A DNA stretch of 7,885 bases, taken from contig JALRCC010000035.1 of NCBI GenBank assembly GCA_023257495.1, forward strand, positions 1-7,885, read 5' to 3'. The notes under the pieces are model-generated. The model ran no database searches, was not told where the DNA came from, and saw only the letters and a list, made by a program, of their open reading frames with translations. How positions within the stretch are numbered: position 1 is the first letter of the stretch; each line of letters begins with the position of its first letter. Positions 1 to 6,132 of this stretch are shown here, one piece after another. The stretch comes from Rugosibacter sp. (GTDB lineage: Bacteria; Pseudomonadota; Gammaproteobacteria; Burkholderiales; Rhodocyclaceae). Made by a program: the position numbers and the translations under genes.

Positions 1-36
1 AATCGGCGGGTAACGGGCAGCGCTATCAGCAACTAA
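1..36 (+). CDS. Possible C-terminal end of an upstream gene
   Basis: From base 1 one frame reads 11 codons (NRRVTGSAISN) and stops at TAA 34-36, two bases before the next start codon. That tight spacing is what one expects between operon genes. In related betaproteobacteria the gene in front of the following protein is often SURF1, another oxidase assembly factor, so this may be its tail. Eleven residues cannot identify a family. A second frame is also open through the window edge into the next gene, so the assignment is weak. Confidence 0.25.
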   Translation, partial: NRRVTGSAISN

Positions 37-38
37 AA

Positions 39-605
39 ATGACTAAAGCACAACGAGTAATACTATTATTTTCCTTCGTCGGTTTATTCCTGATAATAGG
101 TCCCTATGCTTTTTATGCATGGTGGAAGCCAGTAGCACAAACGAATAAAGGTGAGTTGCTTGAAACACGCTCTGCTGGCCTGCAACTGTTAGCCCTTGAA
201 GGCGTAGCTCCTGGCAAAATGTTGGCTGATAGTGTGAAAAAAAAATGGGTTTTTCTTACAGTGCAAACTGCCAACTGTGATGCTAGGTGCCAGAATAAGC
301 TTTATTTAATGCGCCAAATTCGTACCGCCCAAGGTGAAAATATGGACCGCATTGAGCGTGCATGGGTGATTTTGGGCGAAGGTCAGCCTGACCCACAATT
401 GTTAAAAGCGCACCCCGGTCTTCATTTGACAAGAGTCTCCAACCTGGCCAGTCTTGGGCAGTTGCCGTTGGGCAGTGATCCAGGGGCATGCATTTTTGTA
501 ATTGATCCGCTGGGTAATCTCGTCATGCGGTACGATGACCGGTCCAAACCAAAAGACATCCTCAAGGATGTGGGACGGTTACTGCGGTTTTCTGGAATAG
601 GCTAG
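39..605 (+). CDS. Membrane-anchored SCO/thioredoxin-like protein of the cytochrome oxidase cluster
   Basis: This 188-residue protein starts with a short basic stretch and one hydrophobic segment (about residues 7-28, ending FYAWW), so it is probably anchored in the inner membrane with the rest in the periplasm. The soluble part looks like a reduced SCO/thioredoxin fold: a strand KKKWVFLTVQ (68-77), then CDARC with cysteines 80 and 84 spaced as in the SCO copper motif CxxxC, and near the end IFVIDPLGNLVMRY (152-165), which resembles the YDPAGRLRLY stretch of the SCO protein encoded downstream. The histidine that SCO proteins place just before that stretch is absent (GSDPGAC instead). A role in copper or disulfide handling during oxidase assembly is inferred from the two cysteines and from lying 19 bases before ctaB. 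No strong Shine-Dalgarno sequence is visible. The frame is open to the window edge, but the chosen ATG gives the usual short N-terminus before the membrane segment. Confidence 0.75.
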   Translation: MTKAQRVILLFSFVGLFLIIGPYAFYAWWKPVAQTNKGELLETRSAGLQLLALEGVAPGKMLADSVKKKWVFLTVQTANCDARCQNKLYLMRQIRTAQGENMDRIERAWVILGEGQPDPQLLKAHPGLHLTRVSNLASLGQLPLGSDPGACIFVIDPLGNLVMRYDDRSKPKDILKDVGRLLRFSGIG

Positions 606-624
606 ATTTTAAAAAATACGAATC

Positions 625-1533
625 ATGACCACAACTACCCCACTTTCTGCTGCACCAGCTGACACCAGTTTTCGGTCGATGGTTGGTGACTATCTCACGC
701 TGACCAAACCGCGCGTGATTTCGCTCATTGTTTTCTGTGCTTTGATCGGAATGTTGTTGGCACCAAGAGAGAACCTGACTTTTTGGCGAGTTTTTGCGGC
801 AACTATTGGAATAGGCCTTGTTTCTGCTGCCGCTGCCGCTTTTAACTGTTTGGTCGAGCTAAAAATTGATCAGCGTATGGCGCGCACACGAAGTCGCCCA
901 ACTGCGCGAGGTGCTATCAGTATCAGCGCCGCGCTGGGTTGGTCTTCCATTTTGGGCGCGCTGGGAATGGCTATTTTACTGGTATGGGTGAATACGCTGA
1001 CGGCGATATTAACCCTTGCCACATTTGTTGGCTATGCCGTTGTTTATACGCTGTTTTTAAAACCTAGGACACCCCAGAACATCGTGATTGGCGGTTTGTC
1101 CGGTGCCATGCCGCCGGCTTTGGGCTGGGCAGCCATCACTAACTCTGTGCCAGCAGAGGCGTGGATTTTAGTACTGATTATTTTCATTTGGACGCCCCCC
1201 CACTTTTGGGCGCTGGCGCTTTATCGCACTGAAGAATATGCCGTAGCGGGTGTGCCCATGCTGCCAGTGACGCATGGTCCTGAATTCACTCGACTGCATG
1301 TTTTCCTTTACACCATCTTGCTGACAGCGGTGACGCTTATGCCTTTCATCATCGGCATGAGCGGAATGTTTTACCTGGGGAGCGCGCTTCTGTTGGACGG
1401 TATATTTCTGGTTTACTCTTGGAACATCTGGCGTAATTACAGCGATCTTTTAGCCAAAAAAACGTTTCGTTTTTCTATCATTTATTTATCAGCACTATTT
1501 GCTGCTCTCCTCGTGGATCATTACATTCGGTAG
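625..1533 (+). CDS. ctaB: Protoheme IX farnesyltransferase (heme O synthase)
   Basis: This 302-residue integral membrane prenyltransferase of the UbiA superfamily transfers a farnesyl group to heme b, giving heme O for haem-copper oxidases. The first signature is at residues 74-92: N74, E78, D82, then RMARTRSRP, the prenyl-diphosphate/magnesium-binding region. The second half has [12 protein letters not shown] (190-201) and Y205 with AGVPMLP (208-214), both hallmarks of the heme O synthase branch. Hydrophobic segments throughout (for example around 32-45, 55-73, 104-121, 125-145, 180-190, 226-245, 249-267, 284-298) fit the multi-span topology, and the length is normal. The first motif has Glu at 78 where other UbiA members such as E. 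coli CyoE have Asp. I recall this as common in betaproteobacterial enzymes, but could not check it. The stop overlaps the next gene's start by one base, so translation is probably coupled. No heme A synthase gene lies in front of it. Confidence 0.96.
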   Translation: MTTTTPLSAAPADTSFRSMVGDYLTLTKPRVISLIVFCALIGMLLAPRENLTFWRVFAATIGIGLVSAAAAAFNCLVELKIDQRMARTRSRPTARGAISISAALGWSSILGALGMAILLVWVNTLTAILTLATFVGYAVVYTLFLKPRTPQNIVIGGLSGAMPPALGWAAITNSVPAEAWILVLIIFIWTPPHFWALALYRTEEYAVAGVPMLPVTHGPEFTRLHVFLYTILLTAVTLMPFIIGMSGMFYLGSALLLDGIFLVYSWNIWRNYSDLLAKKTFRFSIIYLSALFAALLVDHYIR

Positions 1534-2108
1534 TGCGATACTTTTACTTTCTGCTGGCTACTTTTTTCATCGCAGGATGTGGTGCTCCAGCCCACTTTCA
1601 TGCAACAGATTTGACTGGCAGCTCAATCGGAGTAGATTTTGCGTTAGAAGATCAAAATGGTAAACAACGCCGACTGTCGGATTTTAAAGGTAAGGTTGCC
1701 ATCGTTTTTTTTGGGTATACCCAATGCCCTGATGTTTGTCCGACGACACTCAGCGCGTTGCAAGAAACCCAGAAACTGTTGGGCAAGAAGGCAGATCAGG
1801 TACAGGTACTTTTCATAACACTTGATCCAGAGCGCGATACGGTAGCACTTCTGGCCCAATATGTCCCCTCTTTTAATCCCTCTTTTCTGGGTTTGAGGGG
1901 TAGCACTGCTGAAACTGAAGCAGTTGCAAAGGCTTTTAAAGTGTTCTACAAAAAACAGGAGGGATCGATACCTGAAAGCTACTCTATCGATCATTCGACG
2001 GGTAGTTATGTCTATGATCCGGCTGGTCGACTGCGGTTGTATTTAAAATACGGAGAATCACCACAGCACATTGCTGAAGATATCAGTCAACTGATTGCGG
2101 GGAAATAA
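1533..2108 (+). CDS. SCO1/SenC family copper-chaperone lipoprotein
   Basis: This 191-residue periplasmic protein delivers copper to, or maintains the thiols of, the CuA site of cytochrome c oxidase. The copper site is complete: CPDVC with C65 and C69 in FFGYTQCPDVCP (59-70), and H154 in IDHSTGSYVYDPAG (152-165). The N-terminus (residues 1-16) is a lipoprotein signal with lipobox IAGC, so C16 would be the lipidated residue and the protein membrane-tethered. The start is GTG at 1533 and shares its G with the ctaB stop (TAGTG, 1531-1535). No good Shine-Dalgarno sequence precedes it, so re-initiation after ctaB is likely. This start is preferred because it gives a full signal peptide. It is the last gene of the operon, directly followed by a terminator hairpin. 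Confidence 0.94.
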   Translation: MRYFYFLLATFFIAGCGAPAHFHATDLTGSSIGVDFALEDQNGKQRRLSDFKGKVAIVFFGYTQCPDVCPTTLSALQETQKLLGKKADQVQVLFITLDPERDTVALLAQYVPSFNPSFLGLRGSTAETEAVAKAFKVFYKKQEGSIPESYSIDHSTGSYVYDPAGRLRLYLKYGESPQHIAEDISQLIAGK

Positions 2109-2133
2109 AAAAGGCAGCGTAGCTGCCTTTTTT
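2107..2133. terminator. Symmetric bidirectional rho-independent terminator
   Basis: A perfect 12-base inverted repeat: AAAAAAGGCAGC (2107-2118), loop GTA, GCTGCCTTTTTT (2122-2133). The GC core is followed by six Ts on the plus strand, and because the left arm is six As it is equally followed by six Us when read from the minus strand. It lies between the convergent SCO and rpoH genes, starting inside the SCO stop codon and 28 bases past the rpoH stop, so it can end both transcripts. Confidence 0.9.
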
Positions 2134-2161
2134 ATCAACATACTGATGTATCCTATCCACA

Positions 2162-3076
2162 TCAATCTACGGCAAGCAATGCGCCTTTCATTTTTTGAAG
2201 AGCCTTAGCCTCAATCTGGCGGATACGCTCGGCCGAAACACCATACTCCGCAGCAAGTTCATGCAGCGTTGCCGCAGAATCTCCCTCACGCACTAGCCAG
2301 CGGCGCTGAATAATTTTGCGGCTCCGCTCATCAAGACTAGCTAAAGCCTCTTGTAGCCCTTTCTCTTGTAAGTGATCAAATTCTTTTCGCTCAAGAATAG
2401 CGATGGGCTCATTGCAACTGTCAGCGGCTAGATAGGCAATTGGAGAGAAATGATCTTCATTATCCTCAGAGGTCGGCTCTAGTGATACGTCAGCGCCCGT
2501 GAAGCGCGTCTCCATTTCGATAACTTCTTCTGGCTTTACACCTAGTCGTTGCGCGATCACCTTCACACCATTGACATCAAGCGCACTAAAGTTCCTCTGC
2601 GCGCCAAGCGACGATTCATCTTGCTGTGCTAATGATGCCTTGATACTGCGCAAGTTAAAAAACAGTTTGCGCTGCGCCTTGGTCGTGGCAATTTTAACGA
2701 GTCGCCAGTTTTTGATAATGTATTCATGAATCTCGGCTTTGATCCAATGCACAGCAAAAGAAACCAGTCGCACCCCGCGGTCAGGATCGAAACGTTTCAC
2801 TGCTTTCATCAAGCCGACATTGCCCTCTTGAATCAAATCTGCGTGAGGTAAGCCATAACCAAGATAACCACGAGCAATTGCAATGACTAGCCGCAAATGG
2901 GATGTCACCAAAACACGCGCCGCCTCAATATCCCCTTCGTCAACCAAACGGCGCGCCAAGGCAAACTCTTCACCCTCGCTGAGCATAGGCGCACGATTCG
3001 CAGCCGCAATGTAAGCCTCAATACTCCCACTGCCGGAAATAATCGGAAACTGCTGATGAGATAATGCGTAAGCCAT
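2162..3076 (-). CDS. rpoH: RNA polymerase sigma factor RpoH (sigma-32, heat shock)
   Basis: This 304-residue sigma-70-family protein directs RNA polymerase to heat-shock promoters. Region 2 includes LIQEGNVGLMKAVKRFDP (81-98) and GVRLVSFAVHWIKAEIHEYI (101-120). The RpoH box QRKLFFNLR (135-143), diagnostic for sigma-32, is intact. Region 4.2 has the helix-turn-helix TLHELAAEYGVSAERIRQIE (270-289). The linker after the RpoH box is about 14 residues longer than I remember for E. coli RpoH, which largely accounts for 304 versus 284 residues. The ATG at 3076 is chosen because a perfect AGGAGG lies nine bases before it. A longer reading would begin at a GTG inside the CIRCE operator. It is downstream of ftsX with a 101-base gap that holds its own control region. 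Confidence 0.97.
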   Translation of the reverse strand: MAYALSHQQFPIISGSGSIEAYIAAANRAPMLSEGEEFALARRLVDEGDIEAARVLVTSHLRLVIAIARGYLGYGLPHADLIQEGNVGLMKAVKRFDPDRGVRLVSFAVHWIKAEIHEYIIKNWRLVKIATTKAQRKLFFNLRSIKASLAQQDESSLGAQRNFSALDVNGVKVIAQRLGVKPEEVIEMETRFTGADVSLEPTSEDNEDHFSPIAYLAADSCNEPIAILERKEFDHLQEKGLQEALASLDERSRKIIQRRWLVREGDSAATLHELAAEYGVSAERIRQIEAKALQKMKGALLAVD

Positions 3077-3085
3077 AATCTTTTG

Positions 3086-3091
3086 CCTCCT
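3086..3091 (-). promoter_or_regulatory. rpoH ribosome binding site, possibly in a small hairpin
   Basis: On the minus strand this reads AGGAGG, a full anti-Shine-Dalgarno match, nine bases before the ATG at 3076. It decides the rpoH start. Just upstream in the mRNA, TCCT (3098-3095) can pair with AGGA (3091-3088) across the three-base loop ATC, hiding part of the site. Such a weak four-pair hairpin would melt easily; whether it acts as a temperature switch is only a suggestion. Confidence 0.85.
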
Positions 3092-3099
3092 GATAGGAT

Positions 3100-3129
3100 A
3101 TATTAGCACTCTATGGCTGAGAGTGCTAA
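3100..3129 (-). promoter_or_regulatory. Weak candidate sigma-70 promoter of rpoH inside CIRCE
   Basis: On the minus strand TTAGCA (3129-3124, 4 of 6 to the -35 consensus) is separated by 18 bases from TAATAT (3105-3100, 4 of 6 to the -10 consensus). Transcription would begin just before the Shine-Dalgarno sequence. Both boxes are shared with the CIRCE arms, so a bound repressor would block it. The match is poor and much of it is forced by the CIRCE sequence itself. Confidence 0.2.
3103..3129. promoter_or_regulatory. CIRCE operator (HrcA binding site) upstream of rpoH
   Basis: TTAGCACTC (3103-3111), nine-base spacer TATGGCTGA, then GAGTGCTAA (3121-3129). Both arms match the CIRCE consensus at every base and the spacer has the canonical length. 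CIRCE is the operator of the heat-inactivated repressor HrcA and usually controls groESL and dnaK operons. Here it sits 26 bases before the rpoH start codon and overlaps the -10 of the candidate sigma-E promoter, a position suited to repression. Confidence 0.95.
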
Positions 3130-3145
3130 TGTCCGGGTAAGTTCC
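3118..3145 (-). promoter_or_regulatory. Candidate sigma-E (RpoE-type) promoter of rpoH
   Basis: On the minus strand GGAACTT (3145-3139) matches the sigma-E -35 consensus fully. After 16 bases follows TCTCA (3122-3118), four of five to the TCTGA/TCTAA -10 type. The spacing is that of well-known enterobacterial sigma-E promoters, and E. coli rpoH itself has a sigma-E promoter (P3). The predicted transcript start near 3111 leaves a leader of about 35 bases. The -10 lies within CIRCE. The assignment rests on consensus match and context only. Confidence 0.6.
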
Positions 3146-3177
3146 TTTTACACTACTTCTGGTAGCTGGAAAACTTT

Positions 3178-4077
3178 TTAGGGATGGTGCAAATATTGAC
3201 TAAGGGATAGCACCGCGCCTAACCAGCCAAGTCCGGTTGCTATGCCTAGCAACATCGCAGAGTCTGCCAGGCCCAAAGACTGTAGGGGGAAAGTTAATTC
3301 GTACAGCTGCAACAGGTCATTCAGCGGAGCGCTCAGCCACCATACGGCAGCAGTCATCAGTAGCCATGCCGTAGCGCCACTTGCAAAACCTAGCAAAGCG
3401 CCAAGGTATAGGAAAGGCCGACGAATAAATCCATTGGTTGCGCCAAGCAACTGGGAAATCTCAATTTCAGCGCGATGAGTTAAAACTTGCATGCGAATAC
3501 TGTTGAAGGTGATGGCGATCAATCCAGTCGCCAATAATCCACCTAGCAGAATAACCGCATTGCGGCCCAGGCGAAGCAACGCTTCCAGTCTCCTAGCCCA
3601 TGCCGCATCGAGCTGGACATGTGCGACTTTGGGCCATTGACGAAATTCTTCGACGAGTAAATCAAGGGTTGCCGGTTGGTCATTCGTGGTAGTGACAATA
3701 AATGCATCAGGAAATGGATTGTCTGGCAAGACATCAATGACTTCGCGCAAGTCTGCACGGGCTCTCATGCGCTGCAAGGTGTCTTCACGTGGGAGAAAAC
3801 GTTGTTTTTTTACGGCTGGATGTTTTTTTAAGTGAGCGCCTAATTCGTTCGCGGCAACGCGCCCTGCATCTGTGGCCATGAATATGGAAATTTGCGGTGT
3901 AGCAGATGTATTGCCCACAAGTTGCTGAACATTGTTTAACAGCATCTGGCCGCCAGCGGGAAGTGCTAGCGCAACGCCGATGGCTAGTAGAGACAGTAGC
4001 GTCGTGAGGGGTGTTGCGCTGAGGCGATGTAACGCCATGCGCAAGGCACGGCCATGATGAATGAGCCAGCTGTTCAT
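3178..4077 (-). CDS. ftsX: Cell division ABC transporter permease FtsX
   Basis: FtsX is the membrane partner of FtsE at the division septum, where the complex activates peptidoglycan hydrolases through periplasmic partners. The 299-residue protein has the family layout: a cytoplasmic N-terminus, transmembrane segment 1 (about 21-45, with TTLLSLLAIGVALALP), a periplasmic domain (about 50-165), then three segments around 173-192, 222-249 and 268-294. The conserved cytoplasmic loop and start of the third segment read NSIRMQVLTHRAEIEISQLL and GATNGFIRRPFLYLG (192-226). It is shorter than E. coli FtsX (about 350), mainly at the N-terminus; short forms are common elsewhere in the family. It starts 19 bases after the ftsE stop with no clear Shine-Dalgarno sequence, so coupling to ftsE is likely. 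The ATG at 4077 is the only reasonable start before the first membrane segment apart from an internal ATG at residue 14. Confidence 0.95.
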   Translation of the reverse strand: MNSWLIHHGRALRMALHRLSATPLTTLLSLLAIGVALALPAGGQMLLNNVQQLVGNTSATPQISIFMATDAGRVAANELGAHLKKHPAVKKQRFLPREDTLQRMRARADLREVIDVLPDNPFPDAFIVTTTNDQPATLDLLVEEFRQWPKVAHVQLDAAWARRLEALLRLGRNAVILLGGLLATGLIAITFNSIRMQVLTHRAEIEISQLLGATNGFIRRPFLYLGALLGFASGATAWLLMTAAVWWLSAPLNDLLQLYELTFPLQSLGLADSAMLLGIATGLGWLGAVLSLSQYLHHP

Positions 4078-4096
4078 TGGAGAGTCACTGGGGTCA

Positions 4097-4756
4097 TCAT
4101 GTGACGGAGCGTCCGTGATCTAGGTGGATTGTTCGCGAATGGGGAAATAAGTGGCTGTCATGGGTTGCAATCAACACGGTGACGCCAGCGCGATGAAATT
4201 CGTGAAAAATGCGTGCAACATCAGCGGCTGCTTCAGCGGCCAGGTGAGCGGTAGGTTCATCGGCCAGAAGCAGCGCAGGCCGACTGACGACGGCGCGAGC
4301 AATGGCAAGACGTTGTTGTTCACCGCCAGACAGTGCGGTCGGCAGCGCTTTTTCGCGCGTCGCTAAACCCACTTTATCCAACGCTGCCCTGACACGCTGG
4401 GTGGCCTCTTTAGGCGAAAAACCAGCAATGGACAGTGGTAGCATGACATTCTCAAAAACCGAGCGGTCGAAAAGTAGCTTTTGGTCTTGCAACACGAGTC
4501 CTAGGCGTCGGCGAAAAAAAGGTAGAGCCGAGCGCGAAAGTGTGCCGACATTTTGCTCCCCAACCATTACCACGCCGGATGTTGGTTTTTCGATCGCGGC
4601 AACAAGCTTGATCAACGTTGATTTTCCGGCACCCGAGTGGCCGCTAACAATCAACATGTCGCCTGCTGGCACTTCAAAGCTGAGCGCAGATAGCGCATCA
4701 ATGCCCGAGGTGTCGCGCGGGGTATAGCGTTTAGCAACGCAGTCAAAACGAATCAT
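4097..4756 (-). CDS. ftsE: Cell division ATP-binding protein FtsE
   Basis: FtsE is the ABC ATPase that powers the FtsEX complex. The 219-residue protein carries Walker A GHSGAGKST (39-47), Q-loop Q90 in LVLQDQKLL, signature LSGGEQQR (142-149), Walker B ALLLADEP (161-168) with D166 and catalytic E167, and switch histidine H199. LLFDRSVFENVMLPL (94-108) is typical of FtsE. The D-loop is odd: after DEPT the sequence is AHLA, so the usual GNLD aspartate is alanine at 173. The ATG at 4756 gives the classic MIRF start and family length (E. coli 222). A reading from TTG at 4795 adds 13 unlikely residues. No Shine-Dalgarno sequence precedes 4756. It is first in the ftsE-ftsX order and 137 bases downstream of the phaZ stop. 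Confidence 0.96.
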   Translation of the reverse strand: MIRFDCVAKRYTPRDTSGIDALSALSFEVPAGDMLIVSGHSGAGKSTLIKLVAAIEKPTSGVVMVGEQNVGTLSRSALPFFRRRLGLVLQDQKLLFDRSVFENVMLPLSIAGFSPKEATQRVRAALDKVGLATREKALPTALSGGEQQRLAIARAVVSRPALLLADEPTAHLAAEAAADVARIFHEFHRAGVTVLIATHDSHLFPHSRTIHLDHGRSVT

Positions 4757-4768
4757 GGATCGGAACGA

Positions 4769-4795
4769 TTTGTAGGGATTGTTGCAGACGGTCAA
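4769..4795 (-). promoter_or_regulatory. Weak candidate promoter of ftsE
   Basis: On the minus strand TTGACC (4795-4790, 5 of 6) is followed after 15 bases by TACAAA (4774-4769, 4 of 6). Transcription would begin only a few bases before the ftsE ATG, which fits the lack of a Shine-Dalgarno sequence and would give a nearly leaderless message. The spacer is short and the match modest. The rest of the 137-base phaZ-ftsE gap shows no convincing terminator, only a five-pair hairpin near 4798-4810. Confidence 0.2.
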
Positions 4796-4893
4796 CCTTG
4801 ATCATCAAGTTCAGGGCAGAGTTTACCGTCCACTGCACACCTTTCGCGCCGCCTCACCAGCGCCGACTTTTACGTTATGTATTCGATAATTCG

Positions 4894-6132
4894 CTATTCA
4901 TTAAAATCATGAATAAAAGCGCGTACGCGTGGGTAGATCTGTCTATCCCATCGTTTGCCATTGAATACACCATAATGGCCAGCACCCGGTTGAAGATGGT
5001 GTTGCTTGCGATAAGGCGCGAGTTTGCTACACAGATCGTGCGCAGACAGTGTCTGACCGATGGAGCAAATATCATCCTTCTCGCCTTCTATCGTAAACAA
5101 CGCTGTGCGACGAATTGCCGAAGGATCTACCCGCTTGCCACGATATTCAAGATTTCCCAAGGGTAAGGCATGCTCCTGAAAAACGAGGCGGACGGTTTCA
5201 AGATAAAACTCGGCTGGCATATCCATCATGGCCAGGTATTCCGAGTAAAAATTCTTGATGTTTTCGGCTTTGGCATGGTCACCACTCACCCGGCTGGCGT
5301 ACATATTGTGAAATGAGTCTATGTGCCGTTCAGCATTCATGCTCAAAAAAGCCGAGATCTGCATATAGCCTGGGTATACGCGGCGTAAAGCCCCTTTGTA
5401 GCGCAAGGGCACCAAGCCAATCAGGTTTTCTTCGAACCATTCAATGGGTTTATCGGTTGCCAGCTTGTTAACGACGCTGGGGTTTATACGACAATCAATC
5501 GGACCCGCCATTAAGGTCATGCTGCGTGGCTGATTAGGGCTTTGCTCTGCCGCCATGACAGCAACTGCTGCGAGCGTGCCAACCGTTGGCTGGCAAATGG
5601 AAACCAGGTGAGTTTCAGGTCCTAGCCAGTCAATAAATTCGATCAGATGACCAATAAAGGCATTCATGTCGAAAATGCCGGCGCTCAAAGGGACATCACG
5701 AATGTTATGCCAGTCGGTAATGTACACATCGTGATGCTGGAGCAGTGTGCGTGCGGTGCTGGCAAGCAGCGTGGCAAAGTGCCCCGAGATAGGGGCGATC
5801 AGCAACACCTTGGGGCCAGGGCTGGGGGTGTCTTTGCGAAAATGCAGCAGGGTAGCGAAGGGTGTGGCATGGGCTGCTTCTTCATGCACCGCGATTCTTC
5901 GCCCATCGATTTCAATGGAGTCAATCCCGAAACTTGGCCGCTCATGTGTCAAACCCGCTAAAGAAACCGCTTCGCAAAAGGCGGTTAGTTTGCGCACAGT
6001 GGCGCTCTCTGGTAGCCAGAACATGGTTTGGCGCAACCAGGGGGCGAGCATGCGCGCCGCGTTGCGTGCCGGATAGCTCACATCAAAAAGCGCTTGATAC
6101 ATCTGGTAGTGGGGTGCAGTTGCAGCAATCAT
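4894..6132 (-). CDS. phaZ: Intracellular poly(3-hydroxybutyrate) depolymerase (PhaZ type)
   Basis: This 412-residue cytoplasmic alpha/beta hydrolase would mobilise stored polyhydroxybutyrate granules. It matches the Ralstonia PhaZ1 type, whose nucleophile is cysteine rather than serine: SICQPTVGTLA places C180 in the lipase-box position, GEKDDI gives the acid (D353 or D354), and GAGHYGVFNGKRW gives H386. These agree in order and position with the Cys-Asp-His triad known for PhaZ1 (183/355/388). Other family stretches are PISGHFATLLASTARTLL (114-131), VYITDWHN (136-143) and RRVYPGYMQ (250-258). No signal peptide is present, as expected for an intracellular enzyme. The start is supported by AAGGA (6143-6139) six bases before the ATG. 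It is transcribed away from the GST gene. No PHA synthase or phasin gene is in the window, so its link to storage is by family only. Confidence 0.93.
   Translation of the reverse strand: MIAATAPHYQMYQALFDVSYPARNAARMLAPWLRQTMFWLPESATVRKLTAFCEAVSLAGLTHERPSFGIDSIEIDGRRIAVHEEAAHATPFATLLHFRKDTPSPGPKVLLIAPISGHFATLLASTARTLLQHHDVYITDWHNIRDVPLSAGIFDMNAFIGHLIEFIDWLGPETHLVSICQPTVGTLAAVAVMAAEQSPNQPRSMTLMAGPIDCRINPSVVNKLATDKPIEWFEENLIGLVPLRYKGALRRVYPGYMQISAFLSMNAERHIDSFHNMYASRVSGDHAKAENIKNFYSEYLAMMDMPAEFYLETVRLVFQEHALPLGNLEYRGKRVDPSAIRRTALFTIEGEKDDICSIGQTLSAHDLCSKLAPYRKQHHLQPGAGHYGVFNGKRWDRQIYPRVRAFIHDFNE

Noticed and set aside
1195..1201. Run of seven Cs in ctaB (and another at 7822-7828 in ftsY) as possible phase-variation tracts
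   Set aside because: Each encodes invariant family residues (TPPH in CtaB, KGGV in FtsY) and both frames are intact, so codon composition explains them.
3077..3109. Eleven-residue N-terminal extension of RpoH from a GTG at 3109
   Set aside because: The GTG lies inside the CIRCE operator and the extension would run through the Shine-Dalgarno AGGAGG that serves the ATG at 3076.
4302..4727. Plus-strand 141-codon frame opposite ftsE
   Set aside because: Shadow frame of ftsE; the coding strand shows complete ABC ATPase motifs and this one shows none.
4757..4795. Thirteen-residue extension of FtsE from a TTG at 4795
   Set aside because: FtsE proteins start at the MIRF position; the TTG has no properly spaced ribosome site and falls in the candidate promoter.
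4798..5166. Plus-strand 122-codon frame opposite the end of phaZ
   Set aside because: Most of it is antisense to the strongly recognised phaZ gene; no domain, no ribosome site, and the translation looks random.
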